64,000 bases of DNA from Nematopogon swammerdamellus (GCA_946902875.1 OX336338.1:13631971-13695970), one strand, 5' to 3'. Shown: positions 11,439 through 23,214, counted from the stretch's first letter. Numbers and translations: made by a program. The notes: generated by a model from the letters alone, not told the origin.

Positions 11439-12568
11439 ATAGCATTCCCTCTTTGAATTGCTAGGCTTATGCGGCGTATGAAGAAAGCCTTGGCACGCGC
11501 ATCACCGATTGCCGATGGTTTCGTCAAAAGCCAGTTCGTCCGGTGACCACGCAATACGGGTTTCCACCGCAAACCTGTATTTTTTTTTAGCAGCTTGTTC
11601 TGCGGCCGCCCCGGCTGAACGCGAGGAAGCGGAGACATGGTAAGGCGTCAGCAGCGTATCGACGCACGTGGCGTCCCACACCAGGGCTCTACCCTTCGTC
11701 CACGGAACCAGCGTCATACCGTCCGGTCTTTTGCCGTCCGAGCGTGAGATGCCTGGTGGCTCCGGGAGGGCATACCAGCGGAGGCTAGAGATGTTTTTAT
11801 AATATTGTGCGCGCGTGGTGCGTCAGTCTTCCTGCGCTCCGCTTGCAAGCAAGACCGTGGTGTCGAACAGTCGACGCTGGCTCCGCAGACGCAAGAATGA
11901 GGCTGGCACACCTTGACACCGATTATGAGAGCAATAGAAATTCTTAATGTTGTTTTATTTGACAAAGTGCTAAGGTGTGGAGAGGGGTACGCCTTCAGCC
12001 ACGCCCTCGATTCCTGTCGTGACGCTGCCAATATCCGAGCCCGGTAAATTTCTGATTTTTTACTTCCAATAAATGGCATAATTTTTTTCTATTATCGGAG
12101 CATCCCATCGTTTTGGCGACTGGTAATCGCAATTTCCAGCCCTCGATTGCGTCACCCATGCAGTCGACTTCAAAACTTCCAAGTGACGGAAAAAGTATTT
12201 TACCGGTGAGGTCCAAACTGCCATGAGCGGAGGCTATGAAGGCAGGAAGCGCGTTATAAATTATAAATAAATTCAATTAATTTTTTTAAACTAGTCTGAA
12301 ATATTATGAATATTAGATAGGTTTACGTTATTACTTCATTTAAATTACATTTAGCTTAGTAGTAAATTTGAGGGTTCCTTACACTCAAAATGAAAAAAAC
12401 CGAAGTAGGTCGTGATGGATGTGGCCAGCCATGTCACGTTCCGAATTAAAAAAAACATAGCATCGAGGGCTTGTAACATATGTACATTTAGTACCTCGTA
12501 TATTACGACGACACTAAGGGCAAATTAAACGGACACACATAAAAGTGGTTTCTGTCGACAGATCAATA

Positions 12569-12955
12569 CTAATAATAAATCTGTAAGGGATGGTCATGGA
12601 GTAAGTTACTTTGTTTTATGAGATATTGCGTTTGTAGACTCTATGTATGATGATGATACTAAAACTGAATTGATGATTTTTAGAAATCTTTTCTGTATGT
12701 ATGTATGTATGTTCCTCCATAACTCTTAAACCGATCATCCGAATTCAATTAAACTTAGTACAAGCACATTTTACTATACGGGACACAGGATAGGCTAAAT
12801 AAAATTCAGTTCCGGTTACGCTAAGGCGTGGTTCTCATACAAACCGAATTGTTACGCGCGCCGAAATGAATTTATGGTATGGTAGCGGGCTTACTTACTT
12901 CTTCTTTTTATTTAAACACGAATTTCACGGGAGCGAAGCCGCGGGCAAAATCTAG
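12569..12955 (-). mobile_element. SINE-like family A, copy 2
   Basis: Near full-length copy aligning to 4030-4400, with the shared segments CTTAGTACAAGCACATTT, GGACACAGGATAGGCTAAAT and the GAAGCCGCGGGCAAAA end. Confidence 0.7.
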
Positions 12956-13532
12956 TGTTCAATAAACCTGCGAATGTATTTATAAGATGCCGACCCAATT
13001 TGTTGTTGTTGTCATTGACTTCGTGGTGGCGTCAGCCTCGCCTGAAGGTGCGGTGCGCGTGCGGCGGTCACTGACACAACCACCGCGGTTTGCTCTAGTG
13101 GGGCCGCAATACTCACCACGCTCAAAGTTCTAAAGATAAAATGTTTATCGTAATTGTATCTTCATAAAGATTCAGAACTTGTATAGCTTCCCTTGTATTT
13201 CACCCTTCAAACAGCCGTATTAATAAAATCGACGACAACCTTTTTGTTCGCCTTATCGCTGGCATGGCACCTCACTGAGCGTGGCCTCGCGACAAGCGGT
13301 GTTATTGGTTGTGTCTGATAGTTCGATTGATTCCTGGGCATAGCCGCCGTACCAGTTTCCATACTGTCATACATCGCATCATAATCGTCAACACAATAAT
13401 TGCGTTGATTAATTTGCAAATTATTTGCGAGAGTTGTAACATTACAACTAGCTCAAGATATATAGGTAGCAAATATATGATAATAGATATATGTATTTGT
13501 AAAATCACATTTGTGTCACACCATCTATAATG

Positions 13533-13817
13533 AACGAAAAAATTTACGTCCTGCTGCTTCACCGTTCGGAACCGGTGTAATCCCTTCCCCTTACTAGGTG
13601 GTAGGCTCAAATTGTAGCCGACTGGGTTGGTACCACCTTACTGGATGTATGATGACCGCATAGCAGCCTCGGTTGTGTTCTCCTCTAGTCCAGTATAGCC
13701 GGCAATCCAGGGAAGTCTCCGGTATGGCACCTACCTTCTCGGAGGTGATATTGGCTGGTCGGAGCATGTGCTTTGGCCCCTCCGACTCAGCCACCCATAT
13801 CGGATAACATAAAAAAA
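13533..13817 (+). mobile_element. SINE family B (tRNA-head type), body copy
   Basis: Matches the body and 3' end of the better preserved SINE at 58113-58530 (reverse orientation there): CGAAAAAATTTACGT, CGTTCGGAACCGGTGTAA, TTACTAGGTGGTAGGCTC, and an oligo(A) end at 13809-13817. The tRNA-derived head is missing. Confidence 0.75.
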
Positions 13818-13818
13818 A

Positions 13819-14075
13819 AGAACTAGCTTTTGCCCGCAGCTTCGCTCCCTCTCCCTCCATCCGCCACTAACATTCGTCACTAAATTCCGTTCATACTATA
13901 CTTTATTTCATACTGCCCAGCCCTAATGCTATTTAGCGTGAGGTATATAACCTATAGTGAGCCTCAAGAACTACTCTTTATATTGATGCAAACCGCATAA
14001 AAATCTGTTCAGAGGTTCCGGAGTTTATCTTAAACATACATACAGACACGTTCCCTCTTATTATAAGAAGAAAGG
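13819..14075 (+). repeat. SINE-like repeat beginning CTAGCTTTTGCCCGC
   Basis: Starts with CTAGCTTTTGCCCGCAGC directly after the A-tail of the preceding SINE and contains AAATCTGTTCAGAGGTTCCG. No coding potential. The sequence to 14550 adds a 60-bp SINE family B 3' fragment at 14105-14165. Confidence 0.5.
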
Positions 14076-14559
14076 TAGAGAGTAGAGATAGATATAGAGA
14101 TAGAGATTTTCAGCTGCTGGCCCATCCGACTCACCCGCCCATACCGGATTACATGAAAAAATAAAGAAATCGGGTTCCGCAGCTATTATCTTCTTGAGCG
14201 TATAACGAGTGCGTGCGCCAGGATTTAGCGTGTGGGCGGTTGTTTCGTGCTCCGTATTGCTGCCGGCCGTTCACCCCGCGCAGACGCAGCTCCGCGCGCC
14301 ACGTGAGGCGTTTCTCCACTCAGAAGAATGCGATTTTATCTATTGCAAAGATCCCTTCGGACAGAGCTAATTGTACAATTCACATTGTCCTTCCTATAAC
14401 CTTTTACATGAGTAAAAAAATTTTTTTTAATCATAGTGTCACCCTTATTGTACCTATTTCTGAAGGTCAGCTGAATCCACAGTTTTGTTTAGACTGTGAA
14501 AGACCTTTTCAACGATGTGTTTTTAATTTGATTACAGTTGAGGACCCCTGACATTGCTT

Positions 14560-14710
14560 ACACGTAACATTTCGTGATCTCTCGGGAATCTATAAACATT
14601 CCAAGTTTCAACAAGCTCGAACTGTTTAGGGGCAACAGGCTGTGACAGACAGGCGGACGCACGGACGGACAGACGGACCGACACCTGACCGATTTTATAA
14701 GGGTCCCTGC
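14560..14710 (-). repeat. interspersed repeat with (GTCC)n core, reverse copy
   Basis: Reverse complement shows ATAAAATCGGTCAGG, repeated GTCCGTC units and CACAGCCTG followed by a GGAATGTTTATAGATT end. This is the same order as in 3045-3250. Confidence 0.5.
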
Positions 14711-14744
14711 CAGCATCGCTTGCTACGGAAGGAAACTTGACACG

Positions 14745-15050
14745 GTTGGCTACATCACCTACAACATCCGTGATGTCAGCCCATAACACCGGGTGAACTA
14801 GGTGCCATGCCAGTGCTTTCCTGCGGTCGTACCGGCTACACTGAATTGGACGGAAAACACAAACTATTTACATAGCCGTTTCGACCGACGTTTCATTCAG
14901 TGCGGTGGTACCAAACCGGGCGGGTTGAGCCCTACCACCTAGTAAGGTAAGAAGGGAAGGGGCCTACAGTTTCACGTGGAATTCGAACCACGGTCAGCCT
15001 CCAACGGTCGAGCGGTCACCCATCCAAGTACTGACCGGTCCAGTATTCCT
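14745..15050 (-). mobile_element. SINE with 5S rRNA-derived head (SINE3-like)
   Basis: Read on the minus strand, 15038-15011 contains ACTTGGATGGGTGACCGC, the hallmark 3' half of the 5S rRNA gene with its internal promoter region. It is followed by GGTTCGAATTCC and then a body (CCCTTCC, ACTAGGTGGTAG, GGTACCACCGCACTGAATG) shared with the tRNA-headed SINE family B. 5S-derived heads define the SINE3 class. The head is partial and no A-tail was assigned. Confidence 0.7.
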
Positions 15051-15689
15051 TAACAATCAATAGCAACATTTGACTGTCTGCACCACTGAACTATCGAGGC
15101 TGACCATACGCCTACAATGTAATAAATAAAACATAGTGACTTGTGACTTGCTAGTTCTTTTTCGCATTGAATTATAGAACTGGCGGAATTTTCGACTTTT
15201 TCGGTGTAATTATTCAATAAACAACATCGAAGATATCCCCTCTCCAATTGTTTGATAATATAGATCCTGAATGACAGTTTAACTTATATATTAGCTACTG
15301 TATCAGCTATATTACGAATCAACATGTGTTACGCCGGTCCACTCGTCAGCTAGCTAGACTCTAGCTAGAGTCTAGAGTCTAGACGTTGCTGTTTGGCTTG
15401 TTCGCCTTTTTGGCGCGAGTGACTAAGCGCCCCGCCCGGCTTTAGAGCTGCTAGGTCTTATTAATAAATCAAGTCAGAAGCAATTCTAAGTTGGCTCTTT
15501 ACAGCCGTTGCATATTTTTTGTCTAGTATTTTCCTAAGCTAACTGATACATTTATTACGAATTTATTAAGTTGTCGGTGAAGCTTACAATAGATAAACTT
15601 TAAAAGGCTCCTACGCATAAACATGACACGAGTATGTAAGGTTGATGCTTCAGTTGTCGATGCGTTTAGGTGGTGTGGTAATAATGTTG

Positions 15690-15860
15690 ACACCGACGAC
15701 GACGCGACAACGCTGGCGTGCGCAGGCGCAACCGGCGGCGACGGCGGCGACGGGCGGCGGCGCGCCTTGGCGGGGCCGGCGGCGGCGGGCGACGGCGCGC
15801 CGTGGCGGGGCGGCGGCGGGCGGCGGTGGGGCGGCCGTATCGCTGCCGCAGCAATCACAA
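15690..15860. other. CG-rich islet, candidate CpG island
   Basis: About 170 bp of GGCGGCGACGGCGGC-type sequence, open in several frames on both strands. It lies 4 kb upstream of the first UNC93 coding exon and could be the promoter or 5' UTR exon of that gene, but no splice link can be shown. Identical-looking islets elsewhere in the window weaken that idea. Confidence 0.4.
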
Positions 15861-15954
15861 ACAGTGCAGCAATGTTATGATAACACTACACTACCACGTG
15901 GTAGAATTTATTTGTCGCCTCAGTGCGCTCTATCAATGAAACGGAGTTAGCGAG

Positions 15955-16197
15955 TCAATTGCCCCTTACTGGGTGGTAGGCTCTAATTGTAGCCGACTGG
16001 GTTGGTACCACCGTACTGAATGTAAGATGGCCTGATAGCAGCCTCGGTTGTGTTCTCCTCTAGTCCAGTATAGCCAGCAATCCAGGGAAGTCTCCGGTAT
16101 GGCACCTACCTTGTCGGAGGTGATATTGGCTGGTCGGAGCATGCGCTTTGGCCCCTCCGACTCAGACACGCATACCGGATTACATAAAAAATAAAAA
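15955..16197 (+). mobile_element. SINE family B, body copy 2
   Basis: Aligns to 13590-13817 nearly base for base (GGTTGGTACCACCGTACTG, CTCTAGTCCAGTATAGCC, CTCCGACTCAGACACGC) and ends ATTACATAAAAAATAAAAAA. The head is missing. Confidence 0.75.
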
Positions 16198-16833
16198 AAT
16201 CAAACTATGGCAAGGGAGTTTGTTACGACAGGTTATTTTTGTGGAACCTGTCATTTGGTTACATCACCAACATACTACACCACCCGTCCTGCCAACCATT
16301 ACACCTAACTCCTTACGAAACTAGATGCCATGTCCGTGCTACCCTATGTTCGCGCAGGTAGGTGGTGGAAAAACAATACATTCCTGAATGACTAATGTGT
16401 TTTGGCAGTACGGAATACCTATAGGTATGCAGACTGCAGAGTTGCAGAGAGCCTTGTAAACAAACCAGTTGATGCATTTCCCTTCTCACCGCGATACAAG
16501 TCCCAAGGGTAAATTTGTTATTATAGCGTCCGCTGACTAAGTTGATTTATCGAAAGAGCGACATTTGAATAGACCGTGACCTACCGTCCGAGCCTGATTC
16601 TTCGCTTCTCGAAGACCGCAGGATCGTAAACAGTGGCTGTAAGCAATTAGCTATGTAGGTGAGGCGATTGATCATTTTATTTTCATTACAGTGGCACGAC
16701 ACGGCACGCTAGCCGGCCCCGGACAAAAACGCTTTCGATTGTCTCGCCGCCACCACGCTACGCTATGAATGTGCTGCGATAATTGAACAATTTGCAAAGA
16801 GACATGATGTTCTTAACTCCATCTACACCACTA

Positions 16834-17408
16834 CTGCCGTCGGACGGTAAAACGATGTATGAGCACATACAGCGTTTTTACGAAACACGGCTCAATCGAA
16901 AGTTCTTGGCGTGCCCTATCACCCAATATAAATTTTATCTTTGTAGGACCTTCACTGAAGAAGTTATGAAGATCGATATGCCGATGTATGTCCTAAAAAA
17001 TACGATTCTGTACGGTAAAACGATGCATTTTTTCCAGAACCCTCCATTTAGTATGCCACGACGATGTAATATCCAATACATCGTTTCACCATAACACCGC
17101 CTACTTACAGCGTTTAGCCATAACACCGAAGTATAAATTTGCGTGCGCACTTGTATCGAAAGCGCTAAGTTACATCAGGTGCGCGAAAGTCCTCGCTCCA
17201 CTCTACTCCTTACATTAAATATAGACATTAATATTTAGAAAAAATTGCACGGTCTACAAATAAACAATAAAAGGAACATGCTCCATTTTTTACATTACAT
17301 TTGGCCATTTATTAATGACACAGGCATCTAAAATATACAAAATCCTTCAAACGCGTTTATCCCAAAACTATACTTTTGAGCATACATAGTTTTACCGTCC
17401 GACGGCAG
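16834..17408. mobile_element. 575-bp MITE with ~35-bp TIRs, TSD ACTA
   Basis: The ends CTGCCGTCGGACGGTAAAAC and its reverse complement close at 16834 and 17408 with one or two mismatches over about 35 bp. They are flanked by ACTA at 16830-16833 and 17409-17412. The TIR motif GGTAAAACGATG is repeated inside near 17010. A 103-codon frame (16783-17094) overlaps the left end and is not recognisable. Confidence 0.75.
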
Positions 17409-17469
17409 ACTACTTAGTAATTACCCCTCTATTCACTCTGATCTCTTATTGTTGTCAAAATATTAATTT

Positions 17470-17660
17470 TACATACATACATAGCGTCACGCTTGTTTCC
17501 CAGTGGGGTAGGCAGGGTGGTGGGCAGTGGTGGTTTGATAGGAATAAAATTCCTAACCGACCACCTAGGTGGATGGATTGGGTGGTTCGTTGGGAACAAA
17601 CGGAGACAACGGATCTCCGCGTGCGTGATCCTGCCTGAGTGCCTGACACATCTCATATTT
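17470..17660. repeat. interspersed repeat beginning (ACAT)n
   Basis: ACATACATACATAGCGTCACGC followed by a TTCCCAGTGGGGTAGGCAG-like segment, a phrase common in lepidopteran intergenic repeats. No protein is encoded. Confidence 0.4.
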
Positions 17661-18003
17661 TTTTTCGAAGAACTTATTCATCAAATTGGAGTAAAATACA
17701 TAATCGCTTGTCAAGGTTACTCAGTCAAATGTAGACCACATTTTATAATCTCCGCTCAAACATGCCGGTTATTTGTAAAGTTGACAAAGTTGTTGTTGCA
17801 GCTGAACGCACTGTATTCTCACCTTATTATAAATGTGACTACATCCTCGATGTAAGATGTCTGCGCCGAGATCACGCGACTTGGCTCATCAACATACAAT
17901 GCACACGAGACCGGACACTTCCCTATGCCCAGACTCCGCAGCTAAACTGTTCCGCCAGCATCGTCGCTACTATCATTGTTACCTACATTGCGGCTGGTGT
18001 TAA

Positions 18004-18070
18004 ATGTACAGCGTGACAGTGATACAACTGTACAGTGTGACAGTGATAAAACTATACAGCGTGACAATCT
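18004..18070 (+). repeat. short tandem repeat, ~26-bp period
   Basis: Three units of a TACAGCGTGACAGTGATA-like sequence. Confidence 0.6.
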
Positions 18071-18184
18071 GTATATTGAACATGTAGTACGTCAACCGCA
18101 CGGAAAGCATCCGCGAGAATTATACTGAAATGTCTGTCAACTGTTCATGGGCTTCGCTAGACACCTAATGGGTGGCTCAGCGCC

Positions 18185-19705
18185 ACATGCCGCGCTTACT
18201 ATAAAAAAAAGTCGGCAAGTGCGAGTTGGACTCGCGCACCGAGGGTTCCGTATCATCAGCATCACTCAATATATTTGTAGGTATTATGTATGTACAAAAA
18301 CAATTGTTTTGGAAAATCACGAACCGCCTAAATAAACACTACAGAAATGGTTTTTGACTGTGCGGCATTCGTGAAGTTGAAATATACAAAAATATATTTC
18401 TTATATGACATAACGACATATCCTTTTCGGATTTTATCTTTACTTGTGAGACCTTGCTTCTTGCCAAATTTCATTACTCTAGCTAGGTCAACGGTAAGTA
18501 CCCTATAGGTTTTGATTTCATTTGAGTGAGTTTGCAATTATTAAAATTTCCCAAAAATAGCCGTATCTTTTGATTACATATATTGATTTAGAAGCTTTCA
18601 TTTTCTATAGCTCGAAGGGTTCGCAGACGTCAGTATTTCATATTAATTTCAATTTGATATCTTGACTCGTTACTGCGAAAAAGGGGCTTGACACACAAAA
18701 CAAGCAAATTTTTTTAATATCATATAACTACAAGTTTAAAATTTTAGGATTTTTTCCTTTACGATTCTAGGTTTATGATTCTAGGTTGACGGGAAATATC
18801 CTATAGGTTTTGATTTGATTGGAGTGAGTTTACGAGTATGAAATCTGACATAGATGGCCGTATCTTTTGATTGCGTTGATTTAGAAGCTTCCTTTTTTCA
18901 CACCTTAAAGAGATCGTAGATCTTAGAATTTTATATTAATTTTAATTTTTTATCTTGATCCGTTCCTGAGAAAAAGGGTCCTTGACATACAAAACAATTT
19001 TTTTTTTATGTCAATAACTACAATTTTACAATTTTCGGATTTTTTCCTTTACTTATGCTGTAAGACCTTGCTTCTTACCAAATTTTATGATTCTATGTTA
19101 TCAGGAAATACCCTATAGGTTTTGATTTGTTTTGAGTGAGTTTGCGAGTATGAAATATGACATAGATGGCCGTATATTTTGATTGCGTTGATTTAGAAGC
19201 TTTAATATTCTACACCTTAAAGAGATCGTAGATCTTAGTATTTCGTATTAATTTCAATTTGTTATCTTGATCGTTTCCTGAGAAAAAGGGACCTTGACTT
19301 ACAAAACAAACAAAATTTTTTTTTAATATCACATAACTATAAATTTACAATTTTCGATTTTTTCCTTTACTTGTGCTACCTTGCTTCTTAGCAAATTTCA
19401 TTATTCTAGGTTAACGGGAAGTACTCTATAGGTTTGATTTGGTTTGCCGGTAGCAAAATATGTGACTTAAATGGGCGTATCTAGTGATTTTGTGGACCTA
19501 TAAGCTTAATTTTTTTACACCTCCGAGGAAACGTAGACCTTAGTATTTGATATTAATTCCAACTTTATACTTCTACCCGTTTCTGAGAAAAAAGGTCTTG
19601 ACAGACAGACAGACACCCAGCCAGACAGACAGACAGACAGACGGACAACAAAGTGATCCTATAAGGGTTCAGTTTTTTCCTCCTTTGAGGTACGGAACCC
19701 TAAAA
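18185..19705 (+). mobile_element. 1.5-kb interspersed element with internal ~300-bp repeats
   Basis: Begins AAGTCGGCAAGTGCGAGTTG and GACTCGCGCACCGAGGGTTC, and ends with an (ACAG)n tract and TTTGAGGTACGGAACCCT. Between them, four diverged units of about 300 bp each carry CCCTATAGGTTTTGATTT, GGCCGTATCTTTTGATT, GATTTAGAAGCTT and GAGAAAAAGG. No ORF. Partial copies: its 3' end reversed at 24018-24220 and its 5' end at 24675-24800. The GGGTTCCGTA and TACGGAACCC ends form a short inverted repeat. Confidence 0.7.
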
Positions 19706-19936
19706 ACTGTATACGCCGTCAGTGCTAGCAGTGGATGGCACCCATCCAGCCGACGGCGGCGCGGGGCAGCGCATCACGGTCAGTGTGCCTATTTCCGAAG
19801 ATCAGCCGAATCCACCGTTTCCTTTATTATGGGACATTTAAAACATTGTTATTACATAAAGTGTATGCACACATTTAGATTTGTAAAATAAATCACTAAG
19901 TACCGCAACACCTTATCTTATCAATTCTTGTTCCAG

Positions 19937-19957
19937 ATCGAGAGGGAAGAGCGCGGC
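19937..19957 (+). other. 5' UTR part of UNC93 coding exon
   Basis: The acceptor TTCTTGTTCCAG precedes 19937. The 21 bases before the first in-frame ATG have no upstream start in the exon, so the transcript begins in an unidentified upstream exon. Confidence 0.6.
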
Positions 19958-20615
19958 ATGACGGCCACGCACTTCGGCGGAGACGATGAGGGCCGGGATC
20001 GTAGCGTGCTCAGGGTGTCCATGACGGGACTCCACAAGAACGATGGCACGAAGGACGACGATCTGCCGCCGATCGTGAAGCCTCCGTCGACGCTCCCCGA
20101 GGAGGACACGACGGGCAAGGTGGTTCTGAGCCACAGAGAGAAGAATAGGATTCTGTTCAATGTGGCGGCGCTCAGCGCTGCTTTCATGGTGCAGTTCACC
20201 GCCTTCCAGGGCACGGCCAACCTGCAGTCCTCCATCAACGCCAAGGATGGACTCGGCACGATCTCGCTCTGCTCCATGTACGCGGGCCTCGTCCTCTCCT
20301 GCACTTTCCTGCCCACGCTCATCATCAAAGCTCTGTCCATCAAGTGGACGCTGTGCATCTCCATGTCTTGCTACGCGCTGTACATCGCGGCGCAGTTCTA
20401 CCCGAGCTACTACACGCTGGTGCCGGCGGGAGTGATCGTCGGCTTCGGCGCCGCACCGATGTGGGCCGCGAAGGCCACCTACCTTACGGTGGCCGGCAGC
20501 GTCTACGCCAAGATTACCGACCAGCCGATCGATGCGATCGTAGTGCGATTCTTCGGTTTCTTCTTCCTCGCCTGGCAGACTTCGGAGTTGTGGGGCAACC
20601 TCGTCTCCAGTCTCG
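19958..20615 (+). CDS. UNC93-like transporter, first coding exon
   Basis: This is the best supported gene in the window. UNC93-like proteins are multi-pass membrane proteins of the major facilitator fold, thought to regulate ion channels or trafficking. The exon gives 219 full codons. An acidic, hydrophilic, presumably cytosolic N-terminus (residues 1-62) is followed by five hydrophobic segments, at about residues 65-90, 100-125, 128-147, 152-180 and 190-215. Family-like phrases are MVQFTAFQGTANLQSS, APMWAAKATYLT and WQTSELWGNLVSS. The start is the first ATG after a good splice acceptor, and the next upstream ATG at 19928 lies before the acceptor. The donor is TCTCG/GTGAGT at 20615/20616, with phase 1 completed exactly by the exon at 49339. 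GC content is far above the flanks. It could alternatively be a retained partial duplicate, but the intact frame argues against that. Confidence 0.9.
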
Positions 20616-21339
20616 GTGAGTTCATATTTATTGACTATTGTCGCAAGCTACATTGCCGATTTTATTGCACTCATTTCCACCGATGAACAATGAGTTCATA
20701 ATGCCGTGTCGTGCTTCATTTGGAGACGTTTATTAGTTTTCAGTGTCATTTTCTCCCTACCAACAATCTCGTATTGCGTATACGTGCAGTTAAATTTTCG
20801 AAGGACCCTATTTTGATACATTATAAATTATAATTGAAAAAACCCACAGACGTTTCCGTAGCCATATGTTCCTTCTTGACGTATAGCGAGTGTTGAGTCT
20901 TGACCAATCGAGCGTGCGCACTCGCACGTACCTCGCGTATTACTCTTAATCTATCGTGACATCATCATATACCTTTCATACTTTAAAATGTTCGGATTGT
21001 TTGGTAGGTCGCGCTCTTCTGCATAATATGATAATTGTATGGGCACTTAGGTAGCTCGTCAAAAATTAGATAAAACATTAGTTTACATAAAAACAAGTTT
21101 GAACTAACATACCGTCTGGGGTATCATTGAAAGAGCTAACTGTAAGGATTCTAAAAATATTATATTTTACAATTTCAAGTTCAGTGGTCTTAATCATAAT
21201 AGCTAAAAATATGGAAAAAGTGGCCTTCCCCCAGTTCTCCTAGGTTGCTAAAGCTAAAATTTTGGCTTTCATAGGGTTAGTAATTAAGGCATAGATTACA
21301 GGAAAACTGCAGGTTTTTTCTACAATGTAATATTTTCGG

Positions 21340-21570
21340 GGAAAACACATTTTTTTGATTTAGTACGGAACCATAATTTGTGCGAACCTGACTCGCTCTT
21401 GTTTTTTATTTTATTATTTGTGAGCATATTCGCCATAATAAATAACAAATATTATGTTATTATCAACCGGTTACCTTTTACGGTTCTTACATACAGACCT
21501 CAGACGGACAGACAGACAGACGGCGTAGGCTTATTAATGGGTTTCCGTATGGATACAGAAACCTATAAAA
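21340..21570 (+). repeat. interspersed repeat family E, copy 2
   Basis: Degenerate relative of 9260-9478: TTTAGTACGGAACCATAA, AACCGGTTACCTTTTACGG, CAGACAGACAGACGGCGTAG and GGGTTTCCGTATGGATAC. Confidence 0.55.
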
Positions 21571-21744
21571 GCGTTCATCTCATTGTTTATTCCCGTTGGG
21601 TTAGGTTCGCGCTTTCAGTATAACAAAAATTCACAGATTTCGTGCCTTACACGACTATCGAGCACATTGAAAATGAATATACGGAATTCGAAAAAATATT
21701 GTCGCTGAGCGACACGAGAAAGTCGGGATAAGGAAAAGGTTAGT

Positions 21745-21955
21745 TGGGTCTGATGATGGAGCCGGAAGGAAGCCATAGGAACTCCTAAACTACACATGAT
21801 AAGCCCATCGTGTTTGGGCTCGTTAGATTTGTCTTCGCAAGTACTCTAGTCATATGTTATGTCCAGGGTCCTGATGATGGAGCCGGAAGGAAGCCATAGG
21901 AACTCCTAAACTACACATGATAAATTCACCATATTTGGGCTCATTGGATAAGAGA
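21745..21955 (+). repeat. two tandem copies of an ~85-bp unit
   Basis: Both copies begin TGATGATGGAGCCGGAAGG and run through CTCCTAAACTACACATGATAA to a TTTGGGCTC end; the start-to-start spacing is about 120 bp. From 21960 to 23150 no further feature was recognised. Confidence 0.7.
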
Positions 21956-23155
21956 ATATAGGAATATAGGTTAGGTTAGAAGATGCGTCGCATTGAAAAT
22001 GAATCCAACAAAATAAAATAAAATATTACATTTATATATTTTTTATTATTTTTCAAAAACACAAGCAGCTTAAAAATGTAAACTAAAATTTAGACTGAAA
22101 AAGAGATAAGCTTGACATTTTGTCTAACTAAAGTAACAAATTAATAAATATCAAATATAAAAATATAATATAAGGATATCGTCGTTGAGATTAAAAAAAC
22201 TCGTATCTCAAAAATCGGGATTTTTTTTAGCCTTTTTTGAATATCATATCTTCACAACTCTCCGAGATATAAGGGGATCGCACTTTTTCATGAAATCTGG
22301 GCCTATACTGGAACGAACGAAAAGACATTTTCAATGTCAAAAGGATGTTTACTAGACATTCATAGACAATATCAAATAAGCAGCCACGCCCAGTCTGCAC
22401 CACCGTTGCTTTTACTTTCTCCATGCTGAATTTGAACGGGAGTGTTTCAACTCGCGTTCACTCTTTTCCGCGAAACACACGAGGTGTACTAGGTAGAAGT
22501 CTCTTAACGCTCCTTCTTAATATTATTTTTATGTACTTTTTCCTGTGGAAGTAATTTTACAAGGTTTCCTTATTGCTTGGCGCCAGTGTACGTACACTAT
22601 AATCCTGATCAATCATCCTCTTATCAAGCCGTTGATTTTCGCGGCACGTGACGTGCTATTTAAATGTAATTGTTCGGACGCTAATGTGAAATCGCCGCGC
22701 TTTACGATGCAGCGGGAACATCTAATGATTGTGTTATTCATTCTCTAGCTAGACTGTAGGCGGACATAATTCTTACTGTAATATGTAATTCATTTTTAGT
22801 TAGCTTTAGGTATTTTACCTCTTCCGTAAGCAGAATAACCAACGTGCAGAAAAGAAGTCGTGCTTACTTCCTTCCTATTGCGGTTTCAGAACTCTCTCAA
22901 TATGAAAGAAATATTTAATAAAGTGCGATAAGTGAAATGGATGACCATTATGAGTAGCTACCTAGCGTTGTGCCTCATGCCACAAAATACATTAATATTA
23001 CTAACTATCGTACAGAGGATCACTCTACAAAGACACATAAATATTATAACATATAGCTACTCTTGCTACGACACGCAATAATATGCAATTCAGCTCGCAC
23101 AGCGCAACTTGCATAAAATTATATGCACCAACAACACACTTCTCTTTCTATCGCA

Positions 23156-23195
23156 TAACTCTATATCTTCTGCCGAATCAGAAGATATAGAGTTA
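23156..23195. repeat. perfect 17-bp hairpin 1
   Basis: Arms 23156-23172 and 23179-23195 (TAACTCTATATCTTCTG and its exact complement) around a 6-base loop CCGAAT. Confidence 0.85.
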
Positions 23196-23214
23196 CGCTT
23201 TCACAGAAATGACC

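Larger units (their letters stand above)
11110..12270 (-). pseudogene. reverse transcriptase C-terminal fragment, frameshifted
   Basis: Minus-strand pieces in three frames line up as one decayed protein tail. From 12270 comes a LDLTGKILFPSLGSFEVD segment. Then 12079-11714 has ARILAASRQESRAWLKA and a zinc-knuckle-like CVCGASVD motif. Then 11717-11502 has TLVPWTKGRALVWDATCVDT, and finally AKAFFIRRISLAIQRGNA near 11450. The family places this C-terminal zinc knuckle plus a nuclease-like domain downstream of a reverse transcriptase. The RT domain itself is absent here. At least three frameshifts and stops make it non-functional, and a 273-bp MITE interrupts it within the QRGNA region. Confidence 0.65.

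Noticed and set aside
15523..15950. Several overlapping frames of 62-111 codons rich in R, P, A and G
   Set aside because: All cross the CG-rich islet and exist on both strands; composition alone explains them.
16683..16770. UNC93 5' UTR exon after the TTTCATTACAG acceptor
   Set aside because: An acceptor is visible but no donor or promoter could be linked to it; too speculative to list.
19921..20364. 147-codon minus-strand frame opposite the UNC93 exon
   Set aside because: Antisense shadow of a GC-rich coding exon. The plus strand has the membrane-protein pattern, matching splice sites and phase.
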